Shown: positions 21,876 to 33,721 of the stretch, piece after piece
How the letters are laid out: each line of letters begins with the position of its first letter
Numbering within the stretch: the first letter of the stretch is position 1
Notes under the pieces: model-generated
What the model saw: only the letters and a program-made list of their open reading frames with translations
The model's database searches: none
What the model was told of the DNA's origin: nothing
NCBI RefSeq assembly: GCF_000715075.1
Contig: NC_134103.1
Coordinates: 51,576,730-51,640,729 of the forward strand
Direction of reading: 5' to 3'
DNA length: 64,000 nucleotides
Source: Nicotiana tabacum
Lineage: Eukaryota; Streptophyta; Magnoliopsida; Solanales; Solanaceae
Translations under genes and position numbers: made by a program

Positions 21876-24800
21876 CTACCTTGTTGAGCTAGTTGTAAGT
21901 ATTTCACTTTCAAGTGTATCTACCCATTCTTGAATGATAGAGTTGACTTCCTCTGGTTTTTCATCATGTGGGCAATGTCCTGAAATATCAAATGGTGCAA
22001 CATGAGAAAATATAAACAGATTTATTGCAGGTACTAACGAGGAAATAGAAAATCAAAGCTGCCATGAAATACCAGCATCCAGCTCTCTGATTATGATTCC
22101 TTCACAGTGTTCTCTCAGCATATCTAACCTTGATTGTGAATCAGAAATTGGATCTTTCATTCCCTAAGAGAATAGCAGCACGATAAGCATTATAACTAGG
22201 GAAATGATGAAGAAGGAATGTATTAATGTATTACCTGTAATACAAGAACTCTTTTCTCAATTCCTTGCAAAAGATAATTAAGAGGGACAGAAAGATCAAA
22301 GCTGAAAATGCTTTCTAAGACCACCACTACACCAGGGTCATAAGACTGAAGATTTTGTCAAGGCAGTGCATCATAAAATTTGTGATATGGTAATTTATTC
22401 ACTATGATAGTTGTAGCACTTAAAAAGATGACAGGAAGGCTTTGAACCACTGACAAGGACCAAAATATATACTTGAGCTGTCACAACTTAAAGATCATAG
22501 GAATGTAACGACAAGGATACTGCTCGCAGCATTTCCTGGACAAGCCACTCATCTGCACGATCACTTCTCTGCAGAAAACAAAAGCTGAGGCTAAACAGTG
22601 TATAAAAGGCAACAAAGACACATGTTGTAAAAAACTAAAGCACACTTACAATTGGATAGCAACTTCTCACTATTTTCCTCAGATTCAAACGCAAGAACAG
22701 TGAAAGGAACCGAGCACCTAGCCATGCTGGTCCTGAAGTTTGCCTGACCTAAAATATACGGCAAGCTCAATTTTCCATGAACTTTAGTCTAAATGTTATG
22801 GTTGAACATTTGGAAGAAAGTCTACAATGATTGGATTGGGAATTGCTTCTACAGTAAAGATATCATCTCTAATAACATAATAACACGAAAAATGGTATCC
22901 TAAATTGCATATTTAAGTTGGTAAAAGATGATTTCACGTTTCTTACATCAGAATGGCGTGAACCAGAATAGCCAGGAATAACATTGCCAGCACTATTCAA
23001 AAGGATCACAGACTTGGCCAAAGTAGGCCAAAGACAAGCAACAATGGCAACAAGATATCCTGGTTAATCAGAAGAGCACAATCAACAAGACCAATTATGA
23101 ACAAAAATAGCAAAATCACGGCAAGAAATGCAAATATTAGTGAAAACTGGTGTATTTCTATATTTGTCCGCTCAATGTTTTTTTCCTTCACTTTTCTTGG
23201 GATGGTGATTTTGTAGGAGCTTAAGTATTAGTACATGCCACCAATTGAGTTGCCAACAAGATGGACAGGTTCTCCCACTACTTCAATTATGAAATCTCTC
23301 AGCAATTTAGCCCACACAACTTCAGTGTAGACAATATTTGGTTTTTCTGATTCACCAAACCCCAGGAGTGTCATTGCCCAGACTCGATTTCCACATTCCG
23401 CAATGTTTTGTATATTGTCACGATAATGGCTCCAAAAAGCACCAAAACCATGCACGAGCAGAAGAGCAGGACCTACATCACCACTCTGTTTATACTGCAA
23501 AGGCGGAATAAACATCAGTAGACAGGTACACCACATCACGTAATAGACAGAAAATAAGCTCAGTATCCTACAATTTCAAAAATCTCACTCACATGGATCA
23601 GATAGCCATTCCATCTCCATATCCTAACAGAGGAACCTCCCAAACTAGCTGCCTTACTTTTCAAAGCCAACAGCGTATACCACTATGACAGCAATCGGGT
23701 TCTTATTAAAAGATATTCGTGAGAAATACTTTTCTCAGTAGATAGCAAATGAATTTGACCCAAGAACATTCATATTATGATCCAAAACAATTTCTGAGAC
23801 CCAAAATACCTCCATTGAACACACAGTATCCGCTGCTGCAGCAGCCATTTTTGCCGAGCACCCAAAATGCGATATAATTCCAGCATTTCGTTCTTTCTCG
23901 TACTCAATCGCTTCATAATACACTCTTCTTCTGGAAATTATTCCAAGAAGAAGAGCAGACCCAAAAAGAGCACCAAATGAGGCTCCTTCCCGAGTTTCAG
24001 CTGCACGCAGTTTTTCATGTACCCTGCAAAATAAAGCCAATTGCCATCAGTTAATCATGAGAAAATTCTTTCCTTGAAGTGGTGAGTTTCTGCACAAAGT
24101 CTCATGTTTCCGTAACATCCGTTTTAATTAAAATAAGGCAAAATAGTGCAGATCAAATAGATGCAATAGAGGATGCAGATACGAGATAAGCAAAGCAGTA
24201 AAATTACAAGGTCTTAAAACTTCTAGAGGGGGCCAATGCTCATATTTTCTGTTTCCTTTTCATCAAAACGCTCAACTGACAGTCCTCTTCCTCATCTATT
24301 TCCACTTATACTACTTGCTACAGAAGGATCCGATGTACAATGTCTTCCAAAGGCTCCCGGTTTAGTAACACAGTAAGCTAAGCAGTCAAACTTCAGAATT
24401 CTTTCCGAATGGTATAAGAACAATATAAAATGCACTTACAACAGCTTCAGAGTTGAAATCTTGAAGACCATCTCAGTGTGAAAAGATGCATATGGACCAT
24501 AAACCTACTGAAATCATATTACTCAAAATCACTACTCCCGACATCAATGTTTATTTGAACTATACTCTCTAAGAAAAGACTGATTCCAAGATATAATTGT
24601 CCTCCATAATAGCACAAAATACTCTGACCTGATATTTCTGCATATCTGATCTCAACATGGGAATTGATATCCATCAACAGGAATAGGAGACTCGTAGACT
24701 CTGCTATACTAGCTAAAGTAAATGATCTGCATTCCTTTTTTATCCATCCTGAAGTGACAGATTTCAAGCTTTGTAATACAATCCAACATTTGTTTAAAAT

Positions 24801-27800
24801 ATTATCTTTTTCCATAAGGTAGAAAATAATATCTTTTTCTATAACTGTAGTGTCTGAATCAGCTTACGCGCACCTCGACTAATTCCACGGGGTCCCTGCT
24901 ACCTCCCACCAACGCAGGTGTTGGTAACTCTGACTGCCAAGGCTTGACCAAGTGGGAAGAAATCACCTAGTGTTTTTACCTCCGATGTGATTTGAACTTG
25001 AGACATCTTAATTCTCAACCCACTTTATTGACCACTAGCCACTGAGAAATCCTTGAGGACCAGTTGGCACACGGTTCGAAACTCGGTGAATAATAGGTCT
25101 GCCCCTCTATCCTTCTCCACTTAAATACTTAAATACCAAGCTAGTCCATAGCAATTATCAAACTCGTGACTAAGCCTAACCTACACATCATGCGCTATGT
25201 CCTACCATTGAACCAAAGCCTTTGGAGCTTGTTTAAAATTATATTTACAATTAAATAAACACAAAAATCAGTTCAAACGTTTTTCCGATGTTCATTGGCA
25301 TAGATGAATAAATATAAATAATACAACATTTTTCAGAGAGTAAAACTCATTTATAAATATATCTAGCCTACAAATACCTTAGAAGCTTTGATCAACCAAC
25401 CAAAAGATATCATAGGATATGGGGGGATTCAGTGACAATCATGGCACAAAGAAAAATAAAGAGACGACTCATACTCCTGCCATTCATCTCGGGAAGTACC
25501 CTCCAGATATCTCAAATATGCAGCCAAAGCATTCAACACTAGACTTGTACCACCTCCCGCTATATTTCCACATTGTGTGACAAAAGCAGATTTTACGGGT
25601 CTCTTCCTCTGAATTTTCTTGAGACTTGAATCACTTTGACTGTTCCCATTAAACTTTTCCTCTCTCAAACCTTGAACCACATTACTCAGAGTTGCTGCCT
25701 GGTCTTTTCGCAATTCACTTGTAGCTGAATCCTTCTCAATTGAAGCCCATCTGTTTCCTAACATGCCAGCATTGTCATCCATAAATTTCTTCAAATCTTC
25801 TAATGTGGGCAAAGTACCTATTCCATATACTATTGTTATATCCCCTGGTGTGAGCATAGGGGAAAAAAATGATAGATATCCGAAGAGTGTTGCACGGTGT
25901 TGGTTAGGCCGTTAGGGAAAAAAAGTTATCAGAGCATACCCCAAGACAAGCTCATATCTCCTTTTGGTAACACTTGGGGGGAAATAGGTGACATAGTGGG
26001 CAATTTCATCTTCTTGAATTCATCGTATGATTTGGGCAAATCCTTCAAGCTCTGGATATAGATAGAAGTTGAAAAATCAGGAAATCAGAATTTTTGTCTC
26101 CCCTACAGAGCATCTGGAGGCCGAAATAAGACAGAGCAATACCTTCATATCATAAAATGGACTGTTCCATATTGCAAGTTTGGGAGTCCCCTCAGCAAAA
26201 GATATTGTATCCAAGGTCTCTTTTACACCTTCTACCATTCTCCATAAGCCAAACTCTACCTCCTCCTCTGTAAATATGTTGGTAGCCTTGACCTGTTCCA
26301 AACCTCATATAAGTGGATGACTGCCTGAAGTTTCCCCATTCCTGGCAAGTTAAATATCAGAATAAGCAAATATAGTATGTAACAACCTCTTTGGCAAGCC
26401 CTTCAATGATACTCTCTGCAGTCCCGGACCTGATCATCAGATTAGATCCCTGCTCCCTGAGTGAACTCTTCAGATCCTTCAAAGCAAAAAGAAGTAATTC
26501 AAGCATGTCATCCGGAAATCCTGTGAAAATGACAACAAGAGTCAAAAAACCAAGTTAAAATGTACTAGAAGTTGGAAGCTAACTCATTTATTAGACATAG
26601 TTCTCAGGCTTCACGAGAACAAATTTAAATTTTTGTAACATTGTTAATGTTGCACCCTTAAAAGTAATATTATTTTAAATCACATAAGCATTTAACATGA
26701 GAGTGTAGTGTCTTGAATATATACACACACACACACTCAAATCCAACTAAAAGGATCACTTCCAATGATTAGACACTCCACATAATTTTACACTTAAATT
26801 TTTGTGCTTAAACTTGAGCAGAATACATGAGTAGCTCACTCGACTCTTTAGCAAGTTCCTAAAGGGTAAAATATTGACCATTTGAAGTTCGCTCCTCTGA
26901 TACAGGCAGAGCAGAAAGAACTTTTTTGTGAGTTACTGGAAGTTCAAAAAATCTGCCACTGCTCTGCTTTGGCTATCTTCAAATAAACAAGCAAAGATCA
27001 CTAGGTTTCGAACGTGTGACCTAAGTCACAAATCCCTCAACCTTTGCCACTTGAATTAAGCCCTGTCGGCAATTCTCAATTGTTATGTTTAGTTCAACAA
27101 TCATCAAATTAATCAAACAGAAAATGGATAACTGAAAAAACTGGAGATTCATACTAGCTCTGTTACTAGTATTTTTTGGCAGTCTCTCTAAACAACTTTC
27201 ATAACTTTCAAGAACTCAAATTTATTTATCATTCAGATTTTAAACTTTGATGTAATATCTTCATCAAATTAACTTTTAAATCACTCCTTAACTATTTTCT
27301 TCTAGTATCACCAAATATAACAGATAAATAACATTAACTTTTTACACTCCTAGCCCATGACAGTGGCGAAGTTAGGAATTTTCGGAAGGGTGTTCAAACT
27401 TAAAATAAGTAAAAACAAATTCCGACAATGGGCCTTCAATATATGATATGTAACTCTAAAACCTAATATTTTACTTATATAGGCAATGTAATTTTCCAAC
27501 AAAGGGTGGTCACTTGACCACCCTACCTTAAGTGTGGCTTCGCCCGTGAGCCCATCACATTAAATAAAAGGAATGGGTAAAACACTTTTCCAAGAAGACC
27601 CATTATTCGAAATGGTTAAGGAATATACGAGAAAGAATCCGGGGATCGAAGATGTATAAAGGTACAAGTGTGCGATGCATAGAAGCTGCAACAATGCCGG
27701 GGTGATCGTCGACACGAAGATCGTGTTTGTACCACAGTATAGCTGCTGCATCTTTGTTGACAGCACCAGAACCAGCCGTTTTCATTTTCTTCACGGACAT

Positions 27801-27875
27801 CATAGGAGATGTACAACAGAGGGAAGCAGGAGCTTTGGGGTTCGAAGAGAATGACAGTGAAAGAAAACGAGCCAT
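21876..27875 (-). CDS. Photolyase-like / alpha-beta hydrolase fusion protein (14 exons)
   Basis: Exons by GT/AG borders: 27875-27629, 26520-26387, 26292-26143, 26051-25940, 25844-25475, 24023-23810, exon 7 (start 23682 or 23648, end 23592), 23494-23239, 23059-22947, 22748-22650, 22568-22521, 22345-22235, 22163-22073, 21979-21876 (TAG). With the inner exon-7 start the frame stays open for 701 residues. Residues 46-57 (ILWYKHDLRVDD) open a photolyase/cryptochrome antenna-type domain reaching about residue 230; no FAD-binding half follows. Exon 5 holds 'GGGTSLVLNALAAYLRYLEG'. From about residue 429 comes an alpha/beta hydrolase: oxyanion HGFGAF, nucleophile elbow GNSIGG, acid region QGMKDPI, histidine GHCPHDE. 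The domain order matches Arabidopsis At4g25290 (recalled, not searched). The Ser-rich N-terminus may be a plastid transit peptide. The substrate is unknown to me. Confidence 0.93.
24841..25040 (-). mobile_element. SINE in intron 5
   Basis: Same family as the hAT-split SINE: 'CAGCTTACGCGCACCTCGA', 'GTGGGAAGAAATCACCTAG', then complement B-box-like TTTGAACTTGAGAC and 'CAACCCACTTTATTGACCA'. It is oriented along the host transcript. Its left end abuts a T-rich stretch duplicated nearby (ATCTTTTTC at about 24804 and 24830), a possible target duplication that I could not settle. Confidence 0.75.
25043..25226 (-). mobile_element. Second, different SINE in intron 5
   Basis: Read on the minus strand it begins GCTCCAAAGGCTTTGGTTCA followed by 'ATGGTAGGACATAGCGC' (A-box-like) and CACGAGTTTGAT (B-box-like), and ends at CTCAAGGATTTCTCA. 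This is the layout of a tRNA-derived Solanaceae SINE unlike the one beside it. The two lie head to tail in the intron between exons 5 and 6, with 2-3 bases between them. Confidence 0.65.
26521..27351. other. Intron 1, remainder
   Basis: AT-rich intron sequence with a short CA microsatellite near 26724-26738. I see no exon, RNA gene or recognisable element in it apart from the MITE listed separately. Confidence 0.5.
27360..27548. mobile_element. hAT-like MITE in intron 1 (189 bp)
   Basis: The ends are inverted repeats CAGTGGCGAAG (27361-27371) and CTTCGCCCGTG (27538-27548), flanked by an 8-bp duplication AGCCCATG (27352-27359) and AGCCCATC (27549-27556) with one mismatch. No coding capacity. 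Short length, CAGTGGCG-type ends and 8-bp duplication fit a hAT-derived miniature element. It lies in the first intron, 80 bases from the exon 1 donor. Confidence 0.75.
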
Positions 27876-27945
27876 AGAGAGGAGAGAGAAGGTTTAAGGG
27901 TTTGATGGGACTTGAAATCCATTAACCAAAGGAGGTGTGATTGGG

Positions 27946-27952
27946 TTTTATA
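27946..27952 (-). promoter_or_regulatory. Probable TATA box of the photolyase-hydrolase gene
   Basis: The minus strand reads GTATAAAACCC, giving TATAAAA 71 bases upstream of the ATG at 27875. Transcription would start about 30 bases downstream, leaving a short 5' leader containing the GAGAGGAGAGAGAA stretch next to the ATG. The whole space between this gene and the adjacent LTR is only 283 bases, so the native promoter must be compact or reach into transposon DNA. Confidence 0.6.
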
Positions 27953-28158
27953 CGCAAGAAAATTGGAGGGTTACATTACACGGTTCTTCAAATTCTGAAT
28001 TCTTGTGGCGGAGAAAGGAAACTGAGATTTTGAGAAAGGAAAGATAATGAGAGTTGAGGAGGGAAATGCACCACGACTGGCTCACAGGGGCTAACAAATA
28101 TTTTACTGATTTTATTGCTACTTCTAATTATTTTGGACTTGACAACCCTTAAAACTTA

Positions 28159-29193
28159 TGTGGTTTTTCGTAATGACCGCCCTCGGTACCGTGATGACGC
28201 CTAACATTTCACTGGTTAGGCAAGTAAACGTTAGCTAGATTATTTAAATATTTTTAACAATTCAAAATACTTATTAATAAAGATAAACCGAAATAATCTG
28301 AAACGGAATAATAACATACATAAGATGATATCCAAACATCTCCCAGAATCTGAAGTCACAAGTGCATAAGCGACTAGAGTACTACATATATGGTCTGAAA
28401 TAAAGTACAATTGTCTGACTAGGTAAATAGTAAAAATGGAGAAAGAAGGGGACTTTACGGCTGCGGACGCTGTGTAGCTATACCTCAAGTCTCTAGATGT
28501 AGCTGGATCCGAGCAGAGCACCACTAGACGTCGCTGGGACTAATACCAGTATCTGCACAAGAAGTACGGAAGTGTAACATGAGTACAACCGACCCAATAT
28601 ACTTCGTAAGTGTCAAGTCTAACCTCGACGAGGTAGTAACGAGGCTATGACAAGACACCTACGTAAAATCCTGTACAGATATGGATATAAAGCAACAAAA
28701 TAACGAGTAAAACAATAAAATATTAACTGGGAGGGGACATGCGATAGGGAAAATATCAAAAGAGACCGCAAGTACGAAATCACCCAATAACATTTTCTGA
28801 ATTAAGCAACAATATAACCAAGTAAATTACCAATCCGGGAATCGAATAAGGCAATACAATAAAAATGGCACGTCATCACCCTTCGTACTTTTAATCTCGT
28901 CCTTACCATGTAATATCATAAATAAGATGGCATGGCATCACCCTTCGTGCTTTTACTCTCGTCCTCACCATGTAATATCATAAATAAGATGACACGGCAT
29001 CACCCTTCGTACTTTTCACTCTTGCTCACCAAGCAACAATACAAATCTAAATAATAAATGCAAGGCGAAAAACAATTTCACTTAAATTATAGTGCCATGA
29101 TAACAAACTCAACTTTCAAAATTTCCAACATCTTCAAAAAAATAAACAATAGATATGAGGCAAATAATTAAAAGTAATAATCTAACCTAAGCA
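28159..29193 (-). repeat. 3' LTR of the outer element, gene-proximal piece
   Basis: Left boundary at about 28159 (TGTGG...CCCTCGG), aligned with the right LTR start at 62731 (TGTCACG...CCCTCGG). It contains three imperfect copies of a roughly 60-base unit, 'CATCACCCTTCGT(A/G)CTTTT' (about 28874, 28939 and 28997). It ends where the SINE target duplication begins (29178-29193). ACTTA at 28154-28158 would be the element's own target duplication, but the partner lies beyond the window. Confidence 0.85.
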
Positions 29194-29223
29194 GACAAGA
29201 GTGGGTTGCTCTAGTGGTGAGCA
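29194..29223 (+). mobile_element. TS SINE, first 30 bases (A-box side)
   Basis: Starts GACAAGAGTGGGTTGCTCTA and includes the pol III A-box-like 'TTGCTCTAGTGGTGAG'. It is preceded by the 16-bp target duplication TAATCTAACCTAAGCA (29178-29193), which recurs at 48039-48054. The rest of the SINE is at 47847-48038. Confidence 0.85.
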
Positions 29224-31249
29224 TGTTACACCCCATATTTTCGTACGTGAAAGTACGCCATAAGTAAATTGATAGAAGCTCGGAAATGAGATGGTACATC
29301 CCACATTTTCGTATGTTAAAATTTCGTCGTAAGCTAATCGATGTAAGTTCGAGAATGAGATTATTTTGAGATTATAAGCATTATGTTATTTCAAATAAGT
29401 GATGAGTAAATTCGTGAAGGTGAGACGGTAAACAAATCAAAAAAAATGAATTTTCGTCAAAGTTTAACATGTTGGGATAAAATATGGCACGGGCTAAAAT
29501 ACCCGGTATTTATGAACTAGTGCCATACAAGGTATCACATGACCATGATAGTGAGGTGTATAAGGTATGTTAAAAGTGACTAGTATTTTAAATAATTTGA
29601 GATAATTCTTAATTTATGGATAATTGGGTAATTATAGATTTTTAGTGAGAGATTAATTAAGTAAGTAAGTTAATTGAGTAATTAGGCATAAATGGATAAA
29701 GCTAAGTCTTCCTAATGTGGCAGCCATCAAGTCATAAATTAATGACTCTTAAAGCCATGTAACTTGGTGGTACCAAGAGGCATAATGATTCATAAGACAA
29801 AATTTGCCTTCCTTACACGTAAGAGTCCTTTGTATAAGTACTTTTGTTTGGTTCTTTATTAGTAACTTAAGAGATCCTCCTTTCAATAATTTAAATGTTA
29901 GAAAATGGAGAGTTAAGATTTATGATATAAACGTGAGTAACTTCTAACACAATTCATATAAGACTTCTTTTTGGAGGAGATTTTGGAAGTTCATATGAGA
30001 CTTCATGTTACAATAGCAATGATAGTTCTTAGATTTGTAAAGAAATCCATACAAAATTGCACTGCGTAATAACAACGGAATTTTGCAATTTCAAGGGAGT
30101 ACGGTGCAATCCTTCTCAAGAATATTATACGGATTTTCCCCTTCTCCGGGTATGTTAAGGCTATCCCTTCTTTCTTTTGGCATGGTCCAAATGATACAAA
30201 TGAAACGAGCAAAATACACAACTTTTATAAATGACTCTATTCATATAAATACTAAGGGTGTCTATATTCTTGATTCCCCATGTGAATTATTATTATATCT
30301 TTTATTCATGGGTCTCAGAAAAATATGTATTTGATAAAGTTTATCCGACAGGCATATTATTTTTATGACATTCCGAGAAATCTTATTAACGTATTTCTTA
30401 TGCATTTCATGCATTTATACATATACATTGACTCATGACCAGATGACGTTATATACGTGTATATTATATGTATATGGGATATGGAAAAAGGTTACGACGT
30501 TATATACGCACCACCACCTGATCAGCTGGTATATGTTGATGATTTGTCCACAGTGACCGAAATGATATGATGGGATGCCCTCAGAGGCTTGATGATGTTA
30601 TGAACACATATACCTATGCATGGTATGATATTTATACGCATATGCATGGCGTTATAAAAATGAAATGATTCACAGAGCTATGCAGACGTACATGTCGAGT
30701 CTTTTACTCCATGTTTTTCTTATGTCTATTATTTACTGATTTTCATTCCTTACATACTCGGTAAATTATTTGTACTGACGTCCCTTTTGCCTGAGGACGC
30801 TGCATTTCATGCCCACATGTCTCGATAGACAGGTCGAGAGTCCTCCAAGTAGGCGATCAGCTCAGCGGAAGATGTTGGTGCACTCCATTTACTCCGGAGT
30901 TGCTTGTTTGGTCAATATGATTTTGATGTGTATTGTTTGGTATGGCGGGGCTCTATCCCGACCTTTATGACAATTATGTATTCTTAGAGGCTTGTAGACA
31001 GATGTCATATACGTAAAAGATTGCATGGCCTTGTCGGCCTATGTTCAGTGTACGAGTAGTTATTTTGGTCTTAGAGGCCCATATGTCTTATGTATAAGGT
31101 GGTATTACATGTTGTATTTTACCTATCTCATGGCAGCCTCTCTGGCTCAGTTATCTATGATAGTATGATACGAAAAGATATGTTATGTTGGTACTCAGTT
31201 GAATAAAGTATCCGGTGCCCGTCGCGGCCCATTGGTTTGGGTCGTGACA
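29224..31249 (+). repeat. 5' LTR of the LARD-like element
   Basis: 2026 bases, TGTTACACCCC to GTCGTGACA, ending next to the primer-binding site. Close by eye to the LTR at 46034-47841, except for about 200 bases near 30510-30715 missing from that copy. The small open frames inside it are spurious. Confidence 0.88.
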
Positions 31250-33721
31250 AAAGTAGTATCAGAGCAGTTCTGTCCTAGGGAGTCTGCAAGCCGTGTCTAG
31301 TAGAGTCTTGTTTATGGTGTGTCGTGCACCACACTTATAAGCAGGAGACTACAGGGCATTTAAGACTGTCACTCTTTCTTCTTACTCTAGATCGTGTGGT
31401 AGAGCTCAGTTGTAAGAATTCAATTTCCTAAAATCTATCTTATTCATAATACGACGATACCTACATCTAGAAAGATGGTTGGTAATAGATATAGCTGTGG
31501 AAGAGTTGAGTTAGAGGAACTCGAGTTTGCATCATTCCTATGATGGATAAATGTGGGGTCTTCAGCAGAACATGTGTGTACCTTACGTGTAAGTTTCTTG
31601 ATAAGGAGCCTTAAAGCAAGAATATCTATCCACCTCTATGGTGAAAGGTAATGAGAGATTCAGAAGATAGATACAAGCTTCAACAAGTAAAAGGAGCAAG
31701 ATGAGAAGGGTACGAGGTACCCAGTTAATGAAGATTATCGGTATTTTCAACTCCGGCAGAAAAATATAAGCATTGTGACTTACCTTCAACAGTAACAGAT
31801 GTATGTAGAATTGGCCACACCCATCTCAGTTATACCCTATTGGGGTTTAAGATGTGTAGTTTAAGAAAAGGACATGATATTAGGATCTGGCTGGGGTTAG
31901 AGTAACCCAAAATGGTAAATGAATTATTTGTGTTAGTTGACATTTCCGAAGGATATTACAAAGGTGCTAATAGATCTCCTTGTGAGGCACCCAGATGGTG
32001 CACTCTAGAATATTACAATTAGATGTGAATATTAGCATTAAAAAAAATTAGAAGATAGGCACGGAAAGCCTGGAAGGGATAAATATTACCTTAGTGTGGC
32101 TCGCGTCCCTAGTAGAACGAGAACGTTAAGCAACCCGAAGAGCCACTGGATGGAGCAAAGGGGAGCTAAAAGCAAAAGAATGTCTTGTTCGAGTTTTCAG
32201 AATAAAGTGGTAGACATAAATATTAGCGAAAAATAAGAAAAGAGTTAATGAAGCATTATGAGTAAGATACGATACATGAATTGACAACGGTAGATCAACA
32301 AGATAACAGTATTACAGAGTCTATAGTCAATTGAAGGAAAAGACGAGAGGTGACAGGCCTTGAGACAACAAAAGAGTATAGGCCATAAAGTCATATCCTC
32401 ATTTCGAGAAATAAGTTTGTGACTCCAACACGACTACCGGAAGGAAAAGTTAGACCCCAGAACAATAGAAATCAGTATGGGCTGGTGAACAAGATAAACT
32501 AAACATGAATTAGGGACTGAGTGATTGGATAATAGTCAGTATCATGAGAATTTCAGATTTCGTTCCGGCAATAATAGAGTGGACAACAGAAGAATATTCA
32601 TGAGAAATTCAGAGAATGGTCATTCAGGAAGACGCTTCCCTAAAGCAAGCAATGTGAGCAAAGTTAAGCTTAAGGGACTGTATGTGCCAGTTATACTAAG
32701 TGTCACCCTCGTGAATAAGGAATTTTATTATCCTTGATACAGAAGAATTGCTGCAAGGCGAGTAAGGGTCATCGATGATTTGAAAAGACGCCAAAGATGA
32801 AGGGGTAAAATATCTATAGTTAGATCCTCGTGGCTCCAACTCCTAGTACTCCCCTAAAGGGGGGAATATGGAGTGATGTGGCATTAAGTTAGAATTAAGT
32901 GGTTCTAGTAACAATGGATTAATAAAGGAAGAATGTGAAAAGAATGAGAAAGGGATAAGATTGCACTTATTCAAATCCTATAGATATGCAACGATTCCAG
33001 AACATTATGCAAATACGACATCAAGGAGAGGAAGTAAGGGTTCCTGCCTGAGATGTTATTGATAGATAAGGAGCACGTGCGAGATATAAGTTAAGATAAA
33101 GGAGATAACCCAAGAAGATTACGCGGAATATAGATATGAGAATGGACCAACGAATAATTAGCAGTTGATTCAGAAAGAGTCTAGTTATGGCTAGACAAGA
33201 GGATACAAATAAATCAACAGATCGTGCAAGATAAATGTATTGAACCCCAGCATAGGGAATTCAGTCTCACAGTTATGACATCGTGACCCTTGAGAAATAT
33301 TCAGATAGGAGTTGGGATAGTTAAAGGTACCGTGTGAGTATTACGGAAATAAAAGAAAATTCCACTGAGAAAACAGTCAAAATATCAGTTCAGAAGCAAC
33401 CCTACAAGCACAAGGGCATGGAAGTAAATAACTACGGATAATTATAGGCAAAGAAAGAGTACCAAAAACAAAATCCATCGAGTATACAATATAATAAGCT
33501 CATAGCTTTATAAGAGTCAGAGGGTCCTCCCTAAGTAATACAATGAAAGACTAGCTGAGGAAATAAGGAAGAAGGCTTCAACCTAAGCATAGTGACCTAA
33601 AGAGGAAATGGTCATATAAAAATAGTCTCACTACAACATTGTATGCACTCCATGAGAAAGTGGCACCTACCATGGCTAAGGAACGGGAAGAAAAATCAAA
33701 AGTAATATTCGAGACCATGTG
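31250..33721 (+). other. LARD interior, left half
   Basis: Non-coding interior following the primer-binding site (31254-31265). Purine-rich on the plus strand (many AGAGA, GAAGA words) with frequent stops. The longest frame, 70 codons at 32525-32737, has no recognisable motif. It ends at the target site ATGTG (33717-33721) of the inserted gypsy element. Confidence 0.7.

Noticed and set aside
23006..23191. Hydrophobic 61-codon minus-strand frame suggesting a membrane protein
   Set aside because: It is an out-of-frame reading across intron 8 and exon 9 of the photolyase-hydrolase gene.
28874..29020. CRISPR-like direct repeats ('CATCACCCTTCGT' spaced about 60 bases)
   Set aside because: Only three diverged units with similar, not unique, spacers inside an LTR of a plant nuclear element.
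29194..29300. Arginine-type or other tRNA gene at the SINE A box
   Set aside because: Only an A-box-like word is present; the rest of the tRNA-like unit is 18.6 kb away and belongs to a TS SINE.
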